Part shown: positions 50,452 to 58,989 of the stretch, piece after piece
How positions within the stretch are numbered: the first letter of the stretch is position 1
How the letters are laid out: each line of letters opens with the position of its first letter
Assembly: GCA_910575815.1 (NCBI GenBank)
Contig: CAJTFN010000001.1
Location: 1-64,000, forward strand
Direction: 5' to 3'
Origin: Oscillospiraceae bacterium
GTDB lineage: Bacteria > Bacillota > Clostridia > Oscillospirales > Oscillospiraceae
DNA length: 64,000 nt
Position numbers and translations under genes: made by a program
The notes under the pieces: generated by a model
Databases searched by the model: none
Seen by the model: the letters and a program-made list of their open reading frames with translations, nothing else
What the model was told of the DNA's origin: nothing

Positions 50452-51810
50452 ATGAAAAAACGAATTGTATCCCTTTTGCTGGCCGCCGCAACCGTGCTGG
50501 CGCTGTGTACCTCCGCCCTCGCTTACTCGGAACCGGCGCAGTTCTCCGATTGGCTCCTCAGTGCTGCCGGAAGTCAGGAAGAGGCCAAGGAAGCGCTGGC
50601 CTCCGCCGGCACGGTCCTTGGCCAGAGCCAGACAGTAAACGGTGTGACCCTCACCCTGGAGGGGGCAGTCTGGAACGGCAGCCTTTTGCAGCTCTCCTTT
50701 GAAATCCAGGGAGCCGACATCCCCAAGGACATCCCCAGCGGGACCACTCTGAACTGCAACTCCAGCCGGATCACCATGCCGGAGGACCAGCGGAGGGTTT
50801 ACCTCTCCGAACATGAGGAAGCCGTGGAGAAAATACTGACAGAGGCGGGAGTTCTCGATAAGCCCTCCACCCAGGCGGAACGGAACGCGGAGATCCAAGC
50901 CCAGCTGAACCGGGGCGAGCCCCGGCTGATGCACCGGTTCCAGCTGATCCGCGGCGGCGGGAAGGAAACCTTGATGATGACGGTTTCCGGCTTGGATTAC
51001 GTGGAGCAGCCAGAGCTGACCGTGCATCTGGAAAACCTGGTCATTTACCAAAAGCTGAACCCCAATGACAAATTTAAGACCGCATTCACCCTCTCCGGTC
51101 CCTATGACTTCACCTTCACCCTCAAAAAGCATCTCCAGCCTAGGCTCTACAAGGGCCCGGCGGATGTCACCGTGAACGGGATTCCCATTGAGATAAAAGA
51201 AATCACCGTGACCGCCTTCGGGGCAAAACTGCAGTACGGGGCCAAGCAGGCGGACACTACCAGCCAGCAGCTGGAGCCCATTCGCTTGACCGGCGTCTGG
51301 ACAAAGGACGGCAAATTTGTGGAGGCGGCGGGCATCGGAGAAAACCGGGCGTTCGACGCTCTGAAGGAAAACGCCCAGGGGCTCGCCAGCAATTCCCATC
51401 CCAGCCTTCTGGACCCCGCCGGCGTGACGGCGGTGAGCCTGGGCGACATTCGGGTAGACCTCAGCAAGCTGACGTGCCTAGAGAAGGAACCGGCCATTCT
51501 AATTTCCGGCGGGACTCCCGACGCCAATCAGGAAAAAGGCGGGAGCACCCAGGCCGAAAAATCTGGCGATGAGGGCCCGGCGGAACGGGAGCAGAAACTG
51601 GCCGAGGCGAAAAAGATTGCCTACCGGGATCTGAAAACCGCTTCCAAAGAGGAGCAGTCCAAAATCCTGGAGGCCCGCAAGCTCATCATCAACAGCACCA
51701 GCTGGGTGGCGGACGGATACAATGCCTTTACGATAGACGCGGACGGGAACCGGGTTCCGCTCCCGCATTTCTCCGAGCTGTTCCCGGGCTGGGAGATGCC
51801 TGTGGAATAA
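50452..51810 (+). CDS. Secreted DUF4179/DUF5643-like protein
   Basis: 452 aa with GAAAGGAAGG before the ATG. A signal peptide (RIVSLLLAAATVLALCTSAL, cleavage near ALA-YSE) replaces the transmembrane anchor usual in this family. The middle (NGVTLTLEGAVWNGSLLQLS, FQLIRGGGKETLMMTVSGLD, FTLSGPYDFTFTLKK) has the beta-rich layout of these domains. A charged coil (about 365-410) and a short conserved-looking end follow. Preceded by the ECF-type promoter, so it is probably an envelope-stress regulon member whose sigma gene may have been the broken one at 22128. Confidence 0.6.
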   Translation: MKKRIVSLLLAAATVLALCTSALAYSEPAQFSDWLLSAAGSQEEAKEALASAGTVLGQSQTVNGVTLTLEGAVWNGSLLQLSFEIQGADIPKDIPSGTTLNCNSSRITMPEDQRRVYLSEHEEAVEKILTEAGVLDKPSTQAERNAEIQAQLNRGEPRLMHRFQLIRGGGKETLMMTVSGLDYVEQPELTVHLENLVIYQKLNPNDKFKTAFTLSGPYDFTFTLKKHLQPRLYKGPADVTVNGIPIEIKEITVTAFGAKLQYGAKQADTTSQQLEPIRLTGVWTKDGKFVEAAGIGENRAFDALKENAQGLASNSHPSLLDPAGVTAVSLGDIRVDLSKLTCLEKEPAILISGGTPDANQEKGGSTQAEKSGDEGPAEREQKLAEAKKIAYRDLKTASKEEQSKILEARKLIINSTSWVADGYNAFTIDADGNRVPLPHFSELFPGWEMPVE

Positions 51811-51976
51811 GGGGGTACATAAACGCACGGGCTCGGTGTCCGTTGACCCATAATCTGACCCAGAACAGAAAATTTTCCTGCGAAACAAACGGAGCGGATG
51901 TGAAGTGAGAGACATCACCAGTCGAACAAACAGTGCCAAACAAGGCTGAAAGAAGTCGTCACCATTCCTCAGACAA
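51811..51976. other. Island right-end DNA, no gene seen
   Basis: These 166 bases between the secreted-protein gene and attR contain no ORF worth reporting and no clear hairpin. Integrase arm sites might be here. Confidence 0.4.
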
Positions 51977-52022
51977 GCTACGGACCAGAAGGCTGGGGGT
52001 TCGAATCCCTCAGGGCGTACCA
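51977..52022 (+). other. attR: duplicated 3' end of tRNA-Arg
   Basis: 46 bases equal to 601-646 except for one T instead of C. The upstream half of a tRNA is absent, so it is not a working tRNA gene. Confidence 0.8.
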
Positions 52023-52023
52023 T

Positions 52024-52083
52024 GTGAATGAGGGTAGGAGTATTGAACAGTTTATTTGGACTGTCCAATATTTCTACCCTCAT
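52024..52083 (+). terminator. Probable original terminator of tRNA-Arg
   Basis: GAATGAGGGTAG pairs with CTACCCTCATTC in a long imperfect hairpin with inner pairs TATTG/CAATA. It directly follows the tRNA 3' end copy, as a tRNA terminator would before island insertion. Confidence 0.6.
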
Positions 52084-52226
52084 TCTATCTTGAAAACGCT
52101 TGTGCTGTCAGGCTTTTTCTATATTTCTTCATGGATAACCAAGATGGACAGCCAATGACGGAATCTCTGAAATCTATGATTGAAAATGGGGAAATTGCTG
52201 CTTTTGAACCCCTTGTCTAAATCAGT

Positions 52227-52545
52227 CTATGGTTTCTTTTTGCTCTCATAGATGGTCTCAAATTGATCTGGGGTTTTGTAATTAAGTGTGCTGTGTGGCC
52301 TTTGGGTATTGTAGAATTCGATGTAAGAAGTGACACTTTTCATAAATTGCTGCTCAGATTTGTACTGTGTGCGATAGATCTCTTCCTGTTTCGTGGACGC
52401 GAAAAAGGACTCCATGACGGCATTGTCGTGGGGCTGACCAGATTTAGAAAAGATTGGACAACCTTGTTCATGCGAAGCAGCTTGCGGAATGCTTTTGAAG
52501 TGTATTGCGCTCCTTGGTCACTGTGAAATGTCAGAGACTGGGGAG
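52227..52545 (-). pseudogene. IS3-family transposase (OrfB) C-terminal remnant
   Basis: LTFHSDQGAQYTSKAFRKLL is followed after a frameshift by NAVMESFFASTKQEEIYRTQ and YIEFYNTQRPHSTLNYKTPD. These hold the second D and final E of the DDE catalytic core. Only about 105 codons remain and no inverted repeats were found. 52086-52226 before it has no gene. Confidence 0.82.
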
Positions 52546-52734
52546 CGTTTCTGCTTTGAAACCTACTTCGGTGTGGGCAAAGTGTTCGGAACGCACGTCT
52601 GCACCTACGAAAACGATGACACCTTGGCTTTTGACGACGTTCTCGTCTATGACAGAAAGCAGCGGAGCATCGTTCAGCTGTTCGGTTCTTTCCCCGAGTA
52701 CGCCCGCCCCATATGCACGCCCCCGGCAATATAG
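52546..52734 (+). pseudogene. Unidentified gene fragment
   Basis: A coding-like stretch, GERFCFETYFGVGKVFGTHV, CTYENDDTLAFDDVLVYDRK, ends at 52734. It has no start of its own and joins IS3 sequence at its 5' side. Not recognised. 52735-52954 shows nothing further. Confidence 0.3.
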
Positions 52735-52954
52735 CTCAGGCGTAAATGACCCACACCGACGGAGGGCCGCTTCCAGTGAGGAGTGGCCCTCCGCTGTTCC
52801 CGTATTGTCCGCCGCGCCAGTACCCCACCGTGACACCGGAAATCATCTATCGGGGCAATAACCAAAGGCGCACTCTGCGGGGCCTTGGGCGAGCAAGCCC
52901 GTACTAAACCATTGCACTCCAGTGCACCGCAAAAGAGCCTGGCCGAAAAAGAAG

Positions 52955-53178
52955 CAGGATAAAAGCTGGGGGTCACAAGGCCCCCTCAGCCCGCGAACAC
53001 CTCCTCGCAGAGCGGGTTGGGGACGAGGAAGCTGGGGCCTGGTTACGGCCTCTGGGGTCAGGTCGGGGGCCCGTTTTTCCTCAAAGGCCCGCCATTGGGC
53101 GGTTTTCCTGGGGCCCGTTCAGAGATATTGACGAAAAAAAGCGGTATTTTGCCCGATCAGAGCAAGAGGAGGAATTTA
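52955..53178 (+). repeat. Diverged fourth copy of the GGGGGTC leader, outside the island
   Basis: In the same order as 41090-41420 it has AGCAGGATAAA, GGGGGTC, a CGCAGAGCGGGTTGGGG hairpin arm, GGGGTCAGGTCGGGGG, TTTTTCCTC, a CGCC-rich stretch and an AGGAGGA ribosome site before an ATG (53178). The gene after the ATG is not the RHH-like gene. Confidence 0.5.
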
Positions 53179-53660
53179 TGAAAATTAAGCACGATAAGGA
53201 AAAGACTACGTGGACTTTACCGCGGCACAGAACGCCAGCGCCAGCGGACAGGCTATGGTGCAGTTCATAGAAACCTGGAGCGACATGATGGAGTGTGCCA
53301 TGGAGCACGGTGCCGCTGGCGTGACGGAGACAGCTGGCCTCACTGTGCGGCCCGCCGCCAAGGCAGCCGGTATCTCCAGGGACGAGGATGTGCTGGCCGG
53401 AGCCGCCAAGCTGCTGGACTGCTAGGTCTTCGGCGAGAGCTCCGTGAATGGTTCGTGTACCACCCTCCCGAGATTCTGTCGGGGTAGCCGGATGCCGCTC
53501 CCTGATATGTCTCTCCGGAACTGTGTAACGCGGTCCCGAAGCTAGTGGACGCTTACCCGTGCATCCTGAATACCACCCCGGACCTCTTGGAGGTCCAGCA
53601 GATGATCACCCAACCACAGTTGGAGGCGGCAATCCCTGCAATGTCGATGTAAGGAGGACA
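53178..53660 (+). pseudogene. Decayed reading frames after the fourth leader
   Basis: ATG 53178 with AAGAGGAGG upstream starts MKIKHDKEKTTWTLP but soon stops. Other frames keep coding-like pieces (DFTAAQNASASGQAMVQFIE; DEDVLAGAAKLLDC; ILNTTPDLLEVQQM) up to about 53650. Several frameshifts are needed to join them. No family recognised. Confidence 0.35.
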
Positions 53661-53996
53661 AGATCAACTATCTGGTGGAGGTGCGGAACAGCGGCCGAAA
53701 CCAAGTGAAGGACTATGCCGACAAGTTCGGTGTGGAGTTCCACGCCGGGGAGAAGCCATGGCGTGAAGGTGGACGTAGTGATGCCCTCCGCCCTGGAGAT
53801 AGCTCAGAACAGCGAGCGGCTGGTGTGGACCGAGGAAAAGGTCGATAAACAGCTCTGTCAGATTATGGACACCATCTACAATATGAGTGTGGAAGCCACA
53901 GAAAAGTACGGCCTCGGCTACAATCTGATGGCCGGAGCCAACATCGCAGGCTTCCAGAGAATGGCTGACGCTATGATGGCACAGGGCGTGTTTTGA
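53661..53996 (+). pseudogene. Glutamate dehydrogenase (GdhA) C-terminal remnant
   Basis: The frame begins KINYLVEVRNSGRNQVKDYA-like codons, then shifts. From about 53765 it reads VKVDVVMPSALEIAQNSERL, WTEEKVDKQLCQIMDTIYNM and YNLMAGANIAGFQRMADAMM. AQNS-RL-WT-EEVD and GANIAGF--VADAM are diagnostic for the end of hexameric NADP-GdhA. The part between MPSA and the AQNS helix is deleted. Inactive. Confidence 0.7.
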
Positions 53997-54062
53997 TTTG
54001 AGGCTTCTGTTCAGGGCACTAATTGTTTAACCAGAAATGCAGCTCGCTTTTGTTAAAATATA

Positions 54063-54110
54063 AAAGAAGACCGTCTTTCCATGTGGTGAAAGACGGCCTT
54101 CTTTTCTGTG
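54063..54110. terminator. Terminator between the decayed region and the polyol operon
   Basis: AAAAGAAGACCGTCTTTC pairs with GAAAGACGGCCTTCTTTT around an 8-base loop; usable in both directions. The rest of 53997-54243 has no gene. Confidence 0.8.
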
Positions 54111-54243
54111 CGGCGATCTCCGGTGCAGCCGCATCCCTAGCAGGCAGTTATTTTTTGCATCAGTTCATGCCTCTTTTTTACACTACCAAATATAATGGGC
54201 AGGCCACAAAATCGCCAGCCTTCGCGCAAAGATATGCTAGGAC

Positions 54244-55275
54244 TCACGGCTCCAAAACGACCTTAATAAGTCCGGGCTCCGCCGCGTGAAGCCGGTCAAA
54301 CCACTTACCGCCCTGTTCCAAAGGCACGACTTTGCTGATGATACTGTCCACATCCACCAGACCGTGTCCGATCATATCAAGGCAGATGTCATATTCGCCG
54401 GAGGAAGCACAACTTCCCTGCAAATCAATTTGCCGCGTTACGCATTTTTGCAGTGGGAAATCGACCTTCTGAGCTAAATTGCCCACCATGACCACGCTTC
54501 CGCCTAATCGCACACTGTCGATAGCGGTATTAAGCGTTGGCGAAATGCCTACCGCCTCGAAGGCAATATCAGCACCCCGGTTTTCCGTACGGGCTGCTAT
54601 CACGGCCGCCACATCTTCTTCCGAGGAATTGACTGTACAGCTGGCGCCCAACTTTTCGGCGGTTTTCAATCTGCTGTCATCTAAATCCACCACAATGATT
54701 TCTGTGGCGCCGGCGGCTTTGATAACCTGCAGCAAGAGCAGGCCAATGGTTCCGGCTCCTACAATTACAGCATGGTCTCCCAGACGGAGCTTGGAGACTG
54801 ATGCCGCGTGCACTGCCACGGACAGCGGCTCGACGACAGCAGCTTGGACATATGTGACAGAGTCCGGCAGTTTGTAAAGTACGCGTTCCGGCACAGCGAC
54901 ATGCTCCGCCATAGCTCCGGGCTTGCGGTAGTCGCCACAGGATACGCCAAGGACCATGCGACTTTCGCAAAGATTGACCTTTCCGTGTCGGCAATACCAG
55001 CATTTTCCGCAGTAGATGGTAGAATCAAATGTCACCCGATCGCCGGCTTTGAATTGCGTAACATTTTTGCCGGTTTTGGTAATTACACCGGCCGCCTCGT
55101 GCCCCATAATAACCGGAGGCTGGCGGCGGCCGCTCGTTCCGTCATATCCATGGATATCGCTGCCGCAGATAGCGCAAGCTTTTACATTGACAAGCACCTC
55201 ATCGTCCTTGCAGACAGGGTCGGGAACATCCTGATATTCAAACTTGAGATAATCTGTCAAAACGAGTGCTTTCAT
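54244..55275 (-). CDS. Zinc-dependent medium-chain alcohol/polyol dehydrogenase
   Basis: 343 aa. Catalytic zinc site C in CGSDIHG with GHE; structural zinc cysteines in CGKCWYCRHGKVNLC; Rossmann glycine motif GAGTIG; an acidic residue after the next strand (VVDLDD) points to NAD. It resembles sorbitol/galactitol-phosphate/threonine dehydrogenases. Last gene of the long operon, 45 bases after the isomerase gene. Substrate probably a sugar alcohol or its phosphate. Confidence 0.88.
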   Translation of the reverse strand: MKALVLTDYLKFEYQDVPDPVCKDDEVLVNVKACAICGSDIHGYDGTSGRRQPPVIMGHEAAGVITKTGKNVTQFKAGDRVTFDSTIYCGKCWYCRHGKVNLCESRMVLGVSCGDYRKPGAMAEHVAVPERVLYKLPDSVTYVQAAVVEPLSVAVHAASVSKLRLGDHAVIVGAGTIGLLLLQVIKAAGATEIIVVDLDDSRLKTAEKLGASCTVNSSEEDVAAVIAARTENRGADIAFEAVGISPTLNTAIDSVRLGGSVVMVGNLAQKVDFPLQKCVTRQIDLQGSCASSGEYDICLDMIGHGLVDVDSIISKVVPLEQGGKWFDRLHAAEPGLIKVVLEP

Positions 55276-55320
55276 AAATTTAAGCCTGCCTCCTTTTTAT
55301 TTGAATAAGTATTTTCAGAT

Positions 55321-56142
55321 TTACGCGTTGTCCCATAGCTCTTTTACATACCGGTACGCGTCCCGTATCCCATCCAGTCCACGGTTGCTGGCTTCTTCGA
55401 TGCACAGCCAGTTTTCAAATCCATTGTCCTTCAGATATTTGAACACTTTCTGGTTAGGGGTAACTCCGGTGCCAATTAGCGTAGGGGAGAAGACTCCTTT
55501 TTCCTTCATATCGGTTACATGAATGGTTTCCACCAGATCGAAAATCTGCGGAAGCACGTCCATAGGATCTCCTCCGAAAGCAGTCACATTCCCGGTATCG
55601 AAATTCACGCGGATGTCAGTGTCCCGGATACGGTTGCAAATTTCCAGGAAGTTTTTGGGATCATAAGTGAAGTCCACGCGGTCCCATGCGCCAGGCTTGC
55701 CATGGTTTTCAAAAAGCAGCTTCACGCCAAAGCGTTTCGCGCAAAGGTCAATTTCATGGAATGCATCTGCACTCCAGTTCACACACTCCTGTGCGGAAGG
55801 CTCAGGATGCGCCTGCCCCGCTAAAATACGCAGATATTTTGCCCCCAACTCGGAACACAGCGCTACATCTCCCTGTAGATACAAAAGTTCCCGCTCCCGC
55901 TGCTCTGCGTTTGGGTGCGTAAAATCGGGGTATGTAGTCATCATGACAATTGGCAGACCTACCTCTGCCAGCTGCCGTTTTAGCTCCGCAAGATATGTGG
56001 GTGTGCGGTTTTTCAGAAACATGATGCTGATGTCAAAGCCATCGCAGCCAATCTCCTTGGCGGTCTTTGCCCAGTCGGATAAGGTCATTTTGTTTGAACA
56101 GATGTCCCCGAACAGGGATACCGGCAGACAGGAAATTTTCAC
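55321..56142 (-). CDS. Sugar phosphate isomerase/epimerase (xylose-isomerase-like TIM barrel)
   Basis: 273 aa. AP-endonuclease-2/xylose-isomerase-type barrel with metal-binding candidates in LFENHGKPG, NFDTGNV, HVTDMKEKG and a terminal E in CIEEAS. Such proteins isomerise or epimerise keto-sugars, or dehydrate inosose derivatives. Placed between two zinc dehydrogenase genes, suggesting interconversion of their ketose product. Confidence 0.85.
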   Translation of the reverse strand: MKISCLPVSLFGDICSNKMTLSDWAKTAKEIGCDGFDISIMFLKNRTPTYLAELKRQLAEVGLPIVMMTTYPDFTHPNAEQRERELLYLQGDVALCSELGAKYLRILAGQAHPEPSAQECVNWSADAFHEIDLCAKRFGVKLLFENHGKPGAWDRVDFTYDPKNFLEICNRIRDTDIRVNFDTGNVTAFGGDPMDVLPQIFDLVETIHVTDMKEKGVFSPTLIGTGVTPNQKVFKYLKDNGFENWLCIEEASNRGLDGIRDAYRYVKELWDNA

Positions 56143-56167
56143 AGGACGCGCCCCTTTCTTTTATGAT

Positions 56168-57211
56168 TCAGCATTCCAAGATTGAATCTGCAATTTCTGC
56201 CAGGACTTTTATTTGGAGAGTTTCCCTCTTCGCCATGGCGGTCATCATGGGAGTCACATCTTTGAATTGGATCTTGGATGTGACGATGTCCATAGGGTCA
56301 ATCCGACCGCTTTCCAGAAGCTTTAAACACGCTGAAAAGTCCTCTCCCGTAAATGCGTAGCTACCCTTTATCTGGAGCTCCCTGGTAACCACGCTTTGCA
56401 TGTTGATGGAAACCAATTGTTCGGCATTTCCAACCCAGACAATCTGCCCGCGGTTTTTTACCCAGTCTACAGATTGCCGGGCGGTGGATGTAATGCCGAC
56501 CGCCTCAATGGCGATATCCGCGCCGTCCTGAATACCGACGGAGCGCAATACGTCCTCCCATCGATCTTTAGAGGGATCCAACGTGGCGGTTGCACCATTT
56601 CTCATCGCCATTTCCCGGTGTTCTGCTGAAACGTCACTGACAAGGACAGAGGCTGGGCGCTCCAGCATCAGCAATTTGAGAATCAACTGTCCAATGGTTC
56701 CGGCTCCAACAAGCAGAACGGTCTTTCCCTCCAGGGGGCTCGCGGCGGCGACTGCGTGATGCGCAACGGCCATAGGCTCCAAAATAGCCCCGGCCTCAAA
56801 CGACACGGAATCGGGCAGAACATAACACAGGGACTCTTGCACGCAAATGAATTGCGTAAAAGCTCCGTTTACATCCAGGACCCCCAAATTCCTGCGGTCA
56901 GGGCAAATATTCGAATAACCCGATTTGCAGAGCCGGCACGTTCCACACGCGGAGTAGGGGAGAACCGAAACACGCATTCCGGGGCGTATCCGGCATACGC
57001 CCTCGCCGGTGGACTCCACAATGCCGCTGAATTCATGCCCCATGATCATAGGTGGGATTTTCCGGCCGGATGCACCTGTGAACCCGTGGATATCGCTGCC
57101 GCATATGCCACAGTATTTTATGCGAATTTTCACCTCTCCCACTTTGGGCTCCGGTTCCGGGATCGTCTCTATGGGCATTTCCCACGGACCCTGGTAAACC
57201 AATGCGTTCAT
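56168..57211 (-). CDS. Zinc-dependent polyol dehydrogenase (second)
   Basis: 347 aa. CGSDIHGFTG, GHEFSG, structural site CGTCRLCKSGYSNIC, GAGTIG. Related to 54244-55275 (both keep the CGSDIHG and GRK/RRPP-MIMGHE stretch), so the pair probably arose by duplication and may oxidise different positions or stereoisomers. Starts 1 base before the aldolase stop. Confidence 0.88.
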   Translation of the reverse strand: MNALVYQGPWEMPIETIPEPEPKVGEVKIRIKYCGICGSDIHGFTGASGRKIPPMIMGHEFSGIVESTGEGVCRIRPGMRVSVLPYSACGTCRLCKSGYSNICPDRRNLGVLDVNGAFTQFICVQESLCYVLPDSVSFEAGAILEPMAVAHHAVAAASPLEGKTVLLVGAGTIGQLILKLLMLERPASVLVSDVSAEHREMAMRNGATATLDPSKDRWEDVLRSVGIQDGADIAIEAVGITSTARQSVDWVKNRGQIVWVGNAEQLVSINMQSVVTRELQIKGSYAFTGEDFSACLKLLESGRIDPMDIVTSKIQFKDVTPMMTAMAKRETLQIKVLAEIADSILEC

Positions 57212-58066
57212 TCAGAGGTTCCCCCTTTCATCTGCCTTTGTGGTAAAAAGCAATATTTTCGCTCTTGCGACCTCTATGATGGAATTTCGGGCGGCAGCGA
57301 TATGCGTATAAATATCTTGGGAGCCCGCTGCAGAGTGCAGCCCCTCCAAATAGGCAAGACGGATTTCTGTCGCGACATTTATCTTGCGAATGCCGTTGGA
57401 CACGGCGGTCCGAATTACACCGTCCCCCAGGCCGGAACCGCCATGAAGAACCAAATGCGGAACTTCGGCATTCAAGTTTCGAATTTTTTGCAGAAGTTCA
57501 ATGTCCAGCTTGGGTGCGGTCTTATACATTCCGTGGGCATTCCCAATGGAGACCGCCAAGGCGTCTGTATCTACCGCATGGATAAATGTTTCTACGTCGG
57601 AAAGGCTTACTTTTGCGGGGCCGCTGTGTGCGATTCCGTCCTCTACGCCTGGAATTGCGCCTAATTCCGTCTCCACGCTGACGCCCACAGCATGGGCTGC
57701 CCTGACCACCAAGACGCTTTGCGCAATATTTTCAGCTAAGGGCAGGGGAGAGCCGTCAAACATTACAGATGTAAAACCGGCGCGAATGCAGGCGAGCGTC
57801 TGCTCGAAACTGGCTCCATGGTCCAGATGCAGTACTACCGGCAAAGAGGAACCGGCAGCCAGCGTTTTCACAACACCAGCCAAAAGCTCTAACCGGCCGG
57901 TCCGAATCGCACCTTGTCCCACTGCGAAAATGATGGGCTTCCGTTCCTCCTCCGCGGCCATCATGAGTGACTGTGCGATATCAATGTTATCAATGTTGAA
58001 TGCCGGGACTGCCACATTTCTCTCCTCTGCCCAGTCCAGGACCTCTTTTAAATTTACAAGCGGCAT
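57212..58066 (-). CDS. Class II ketose-bisphosphate aldolase (fructose/tagatose type)
   Basis: 284 aa from ATG 58066, with AAGGAGG 10 bases upstream; the longer frame is antisense of neighbours. VLHLDHGAS carries the catalytic D and zinc histidine, SVETELGAIPG the metal-site glutamate region, SIGNAHGMYK and VLHGGSGL the phosphate/zinc loops. It should split the kinase product into two triose units. Confidence 0.92.
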   Translation of the reverse strand: MPLVNLKEVLDWAEERNVAVPAFNIDNIDIAQSLMMAAEEERKPIIFAVGQGAIRTGRLELLAGVVKTLAAGSSLPVVLHLDHGASFEQTLACIRAGFTSVMFDGSPLPLAENIAQSVLVVRAAHAVGVSVETELGAIPGVEDGIAHSGPAKVSLSDVETFIHAVDTDALAVSIGNAHGMYKTAPKLDIELLQKIRNLNAEVPHLVLHGGSGLGDGVIRTAVSNGIRKINVATEIRLAYLEGLHSAAGSQDIYTHIAAARNSIIEVARAKILLFTTKADERGNL

Positions 58067-58086
58067 GGGTTGATGGGCCTCCTTAA

Positions 58087-58989
58087 TTAAAATTGGGCGC
58101 TGCCTTCCATCAATTGCAGCACATCTCTTAAAGCGGGGGAAGCCGTTTGGCCTCCAAGCGACATACAGGTTAAGGCTGAATATGCACTGGCAAAGGACAG
58201 CGCTCTTTGCGGCGGATACTCCTGTGAGAGGGCGAATAGCAATGCGCCGTGGAAATTGTCTCCTGCGCCGGTAGTATCCACAACCGGTACGCGGTATGCG
58301 GGCAAACGGATGAATTCTCCCTGCCATAGGGCAGCAAGCCCTTGCTCTCCCATGGTCACGCAGGAGAGGGCGGTTCCTTCTGCCGCAAAGTGCTCGCACG
58401 CTTCTTTTGCATCCAAGTGAAGTGCCTTCATAACAGTTTTGTGATCTGGAATCAAGCTGTCCGCGCAGCGTGCCAAATTCAGCAAAGTTTCCCCGCTAAG
58501 GTTTCCTCCGTCTACGGAAAGCCTTGCACGGCTCCGTTCCCGACAGTAATGCGCCACCTCCAGCATTTGCAGGTCTTTCATCCCCGCCAGGTGGATCCAT
58601 TCCGCCCAATTCAAAAGTCCGGGATCCAGCTCCGCAGTTTTTAAGGCGCCAATGCATCCGCCATAATGGGTTATGCAGCGTTTACCCTCTGGCTCTATCT
58701 GAATGGCGCTGAAGCTGGTGATTCCGCCGTTCTGCGTGAAAATCTGGAGCCGGCTTCCGGCAATCCCTTCCGCCGCTCTTTGGACAAAGGAGGCGTTTTG
58801 ATCGGTCCCGACCGCGGTGATGAGCCCTGTTTTTCCACCCAGCCCGGCAAACGCATAGGCAGCCGTGGCAGCCGGACCTCCACAGGATTCCGCTAAGCGC
58901 AGCGCCTCTATCCGTTGGTCACTTTTGGGCGGGTCTTTTACCAGCATAAGGAGATCCTTTGAGGTTGTTCCGATAAACAGGCAGTTCAT
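58087..58989 (-). CDS. PfkB-family carbohydrate kinase
   Basis: 300 aa. N-terminal substrate region CGGPAATAAYAFAGLGGKTG and the catalytic anion-hole motif DTTGAGDNFHGALL are intact. Overlaps the preceding dehydrogenase gene by 4 bases and precedes the aldolase gene by 20. In this context it likely phosphorylates a ketose or ketose phosphate to the aldolase substrate. Confidence 0.92.
   Translation of the reverse strand: MNCLFIGTTSKDLLMLVKDPPKSDQRIEALRLAESCGGPAATAAYAFAGLGGKTGLITAVGTDQNASFVQRAAEGIAGSRLQIFTQNGGITSFSAIQIEPEGKRCITHYGGCIGALKTAELDPGLLNWAEWIHLAGMKDLQMLEVAHYCRERSRARLSVDGGNLSGETLLNLARCADSLIPDHKTVMKALHLDAKEACEHFAAEGTALSCVTMGEQGLAALWQGEFIRLPAYRVPVVDTTGAGDNFHGALLFALSQEYPPQRALSFASAYSALTCMSLGGQTASPALRDVLQLMEGSAQF

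Noticed and set aside
51499-52083. A minus-strand frame through the attR tRNA fragment
   Set aside because: It encodes the typical nonsense product of tRNA antisense (VRPEGFEPPAF) and overlaps a better gene.
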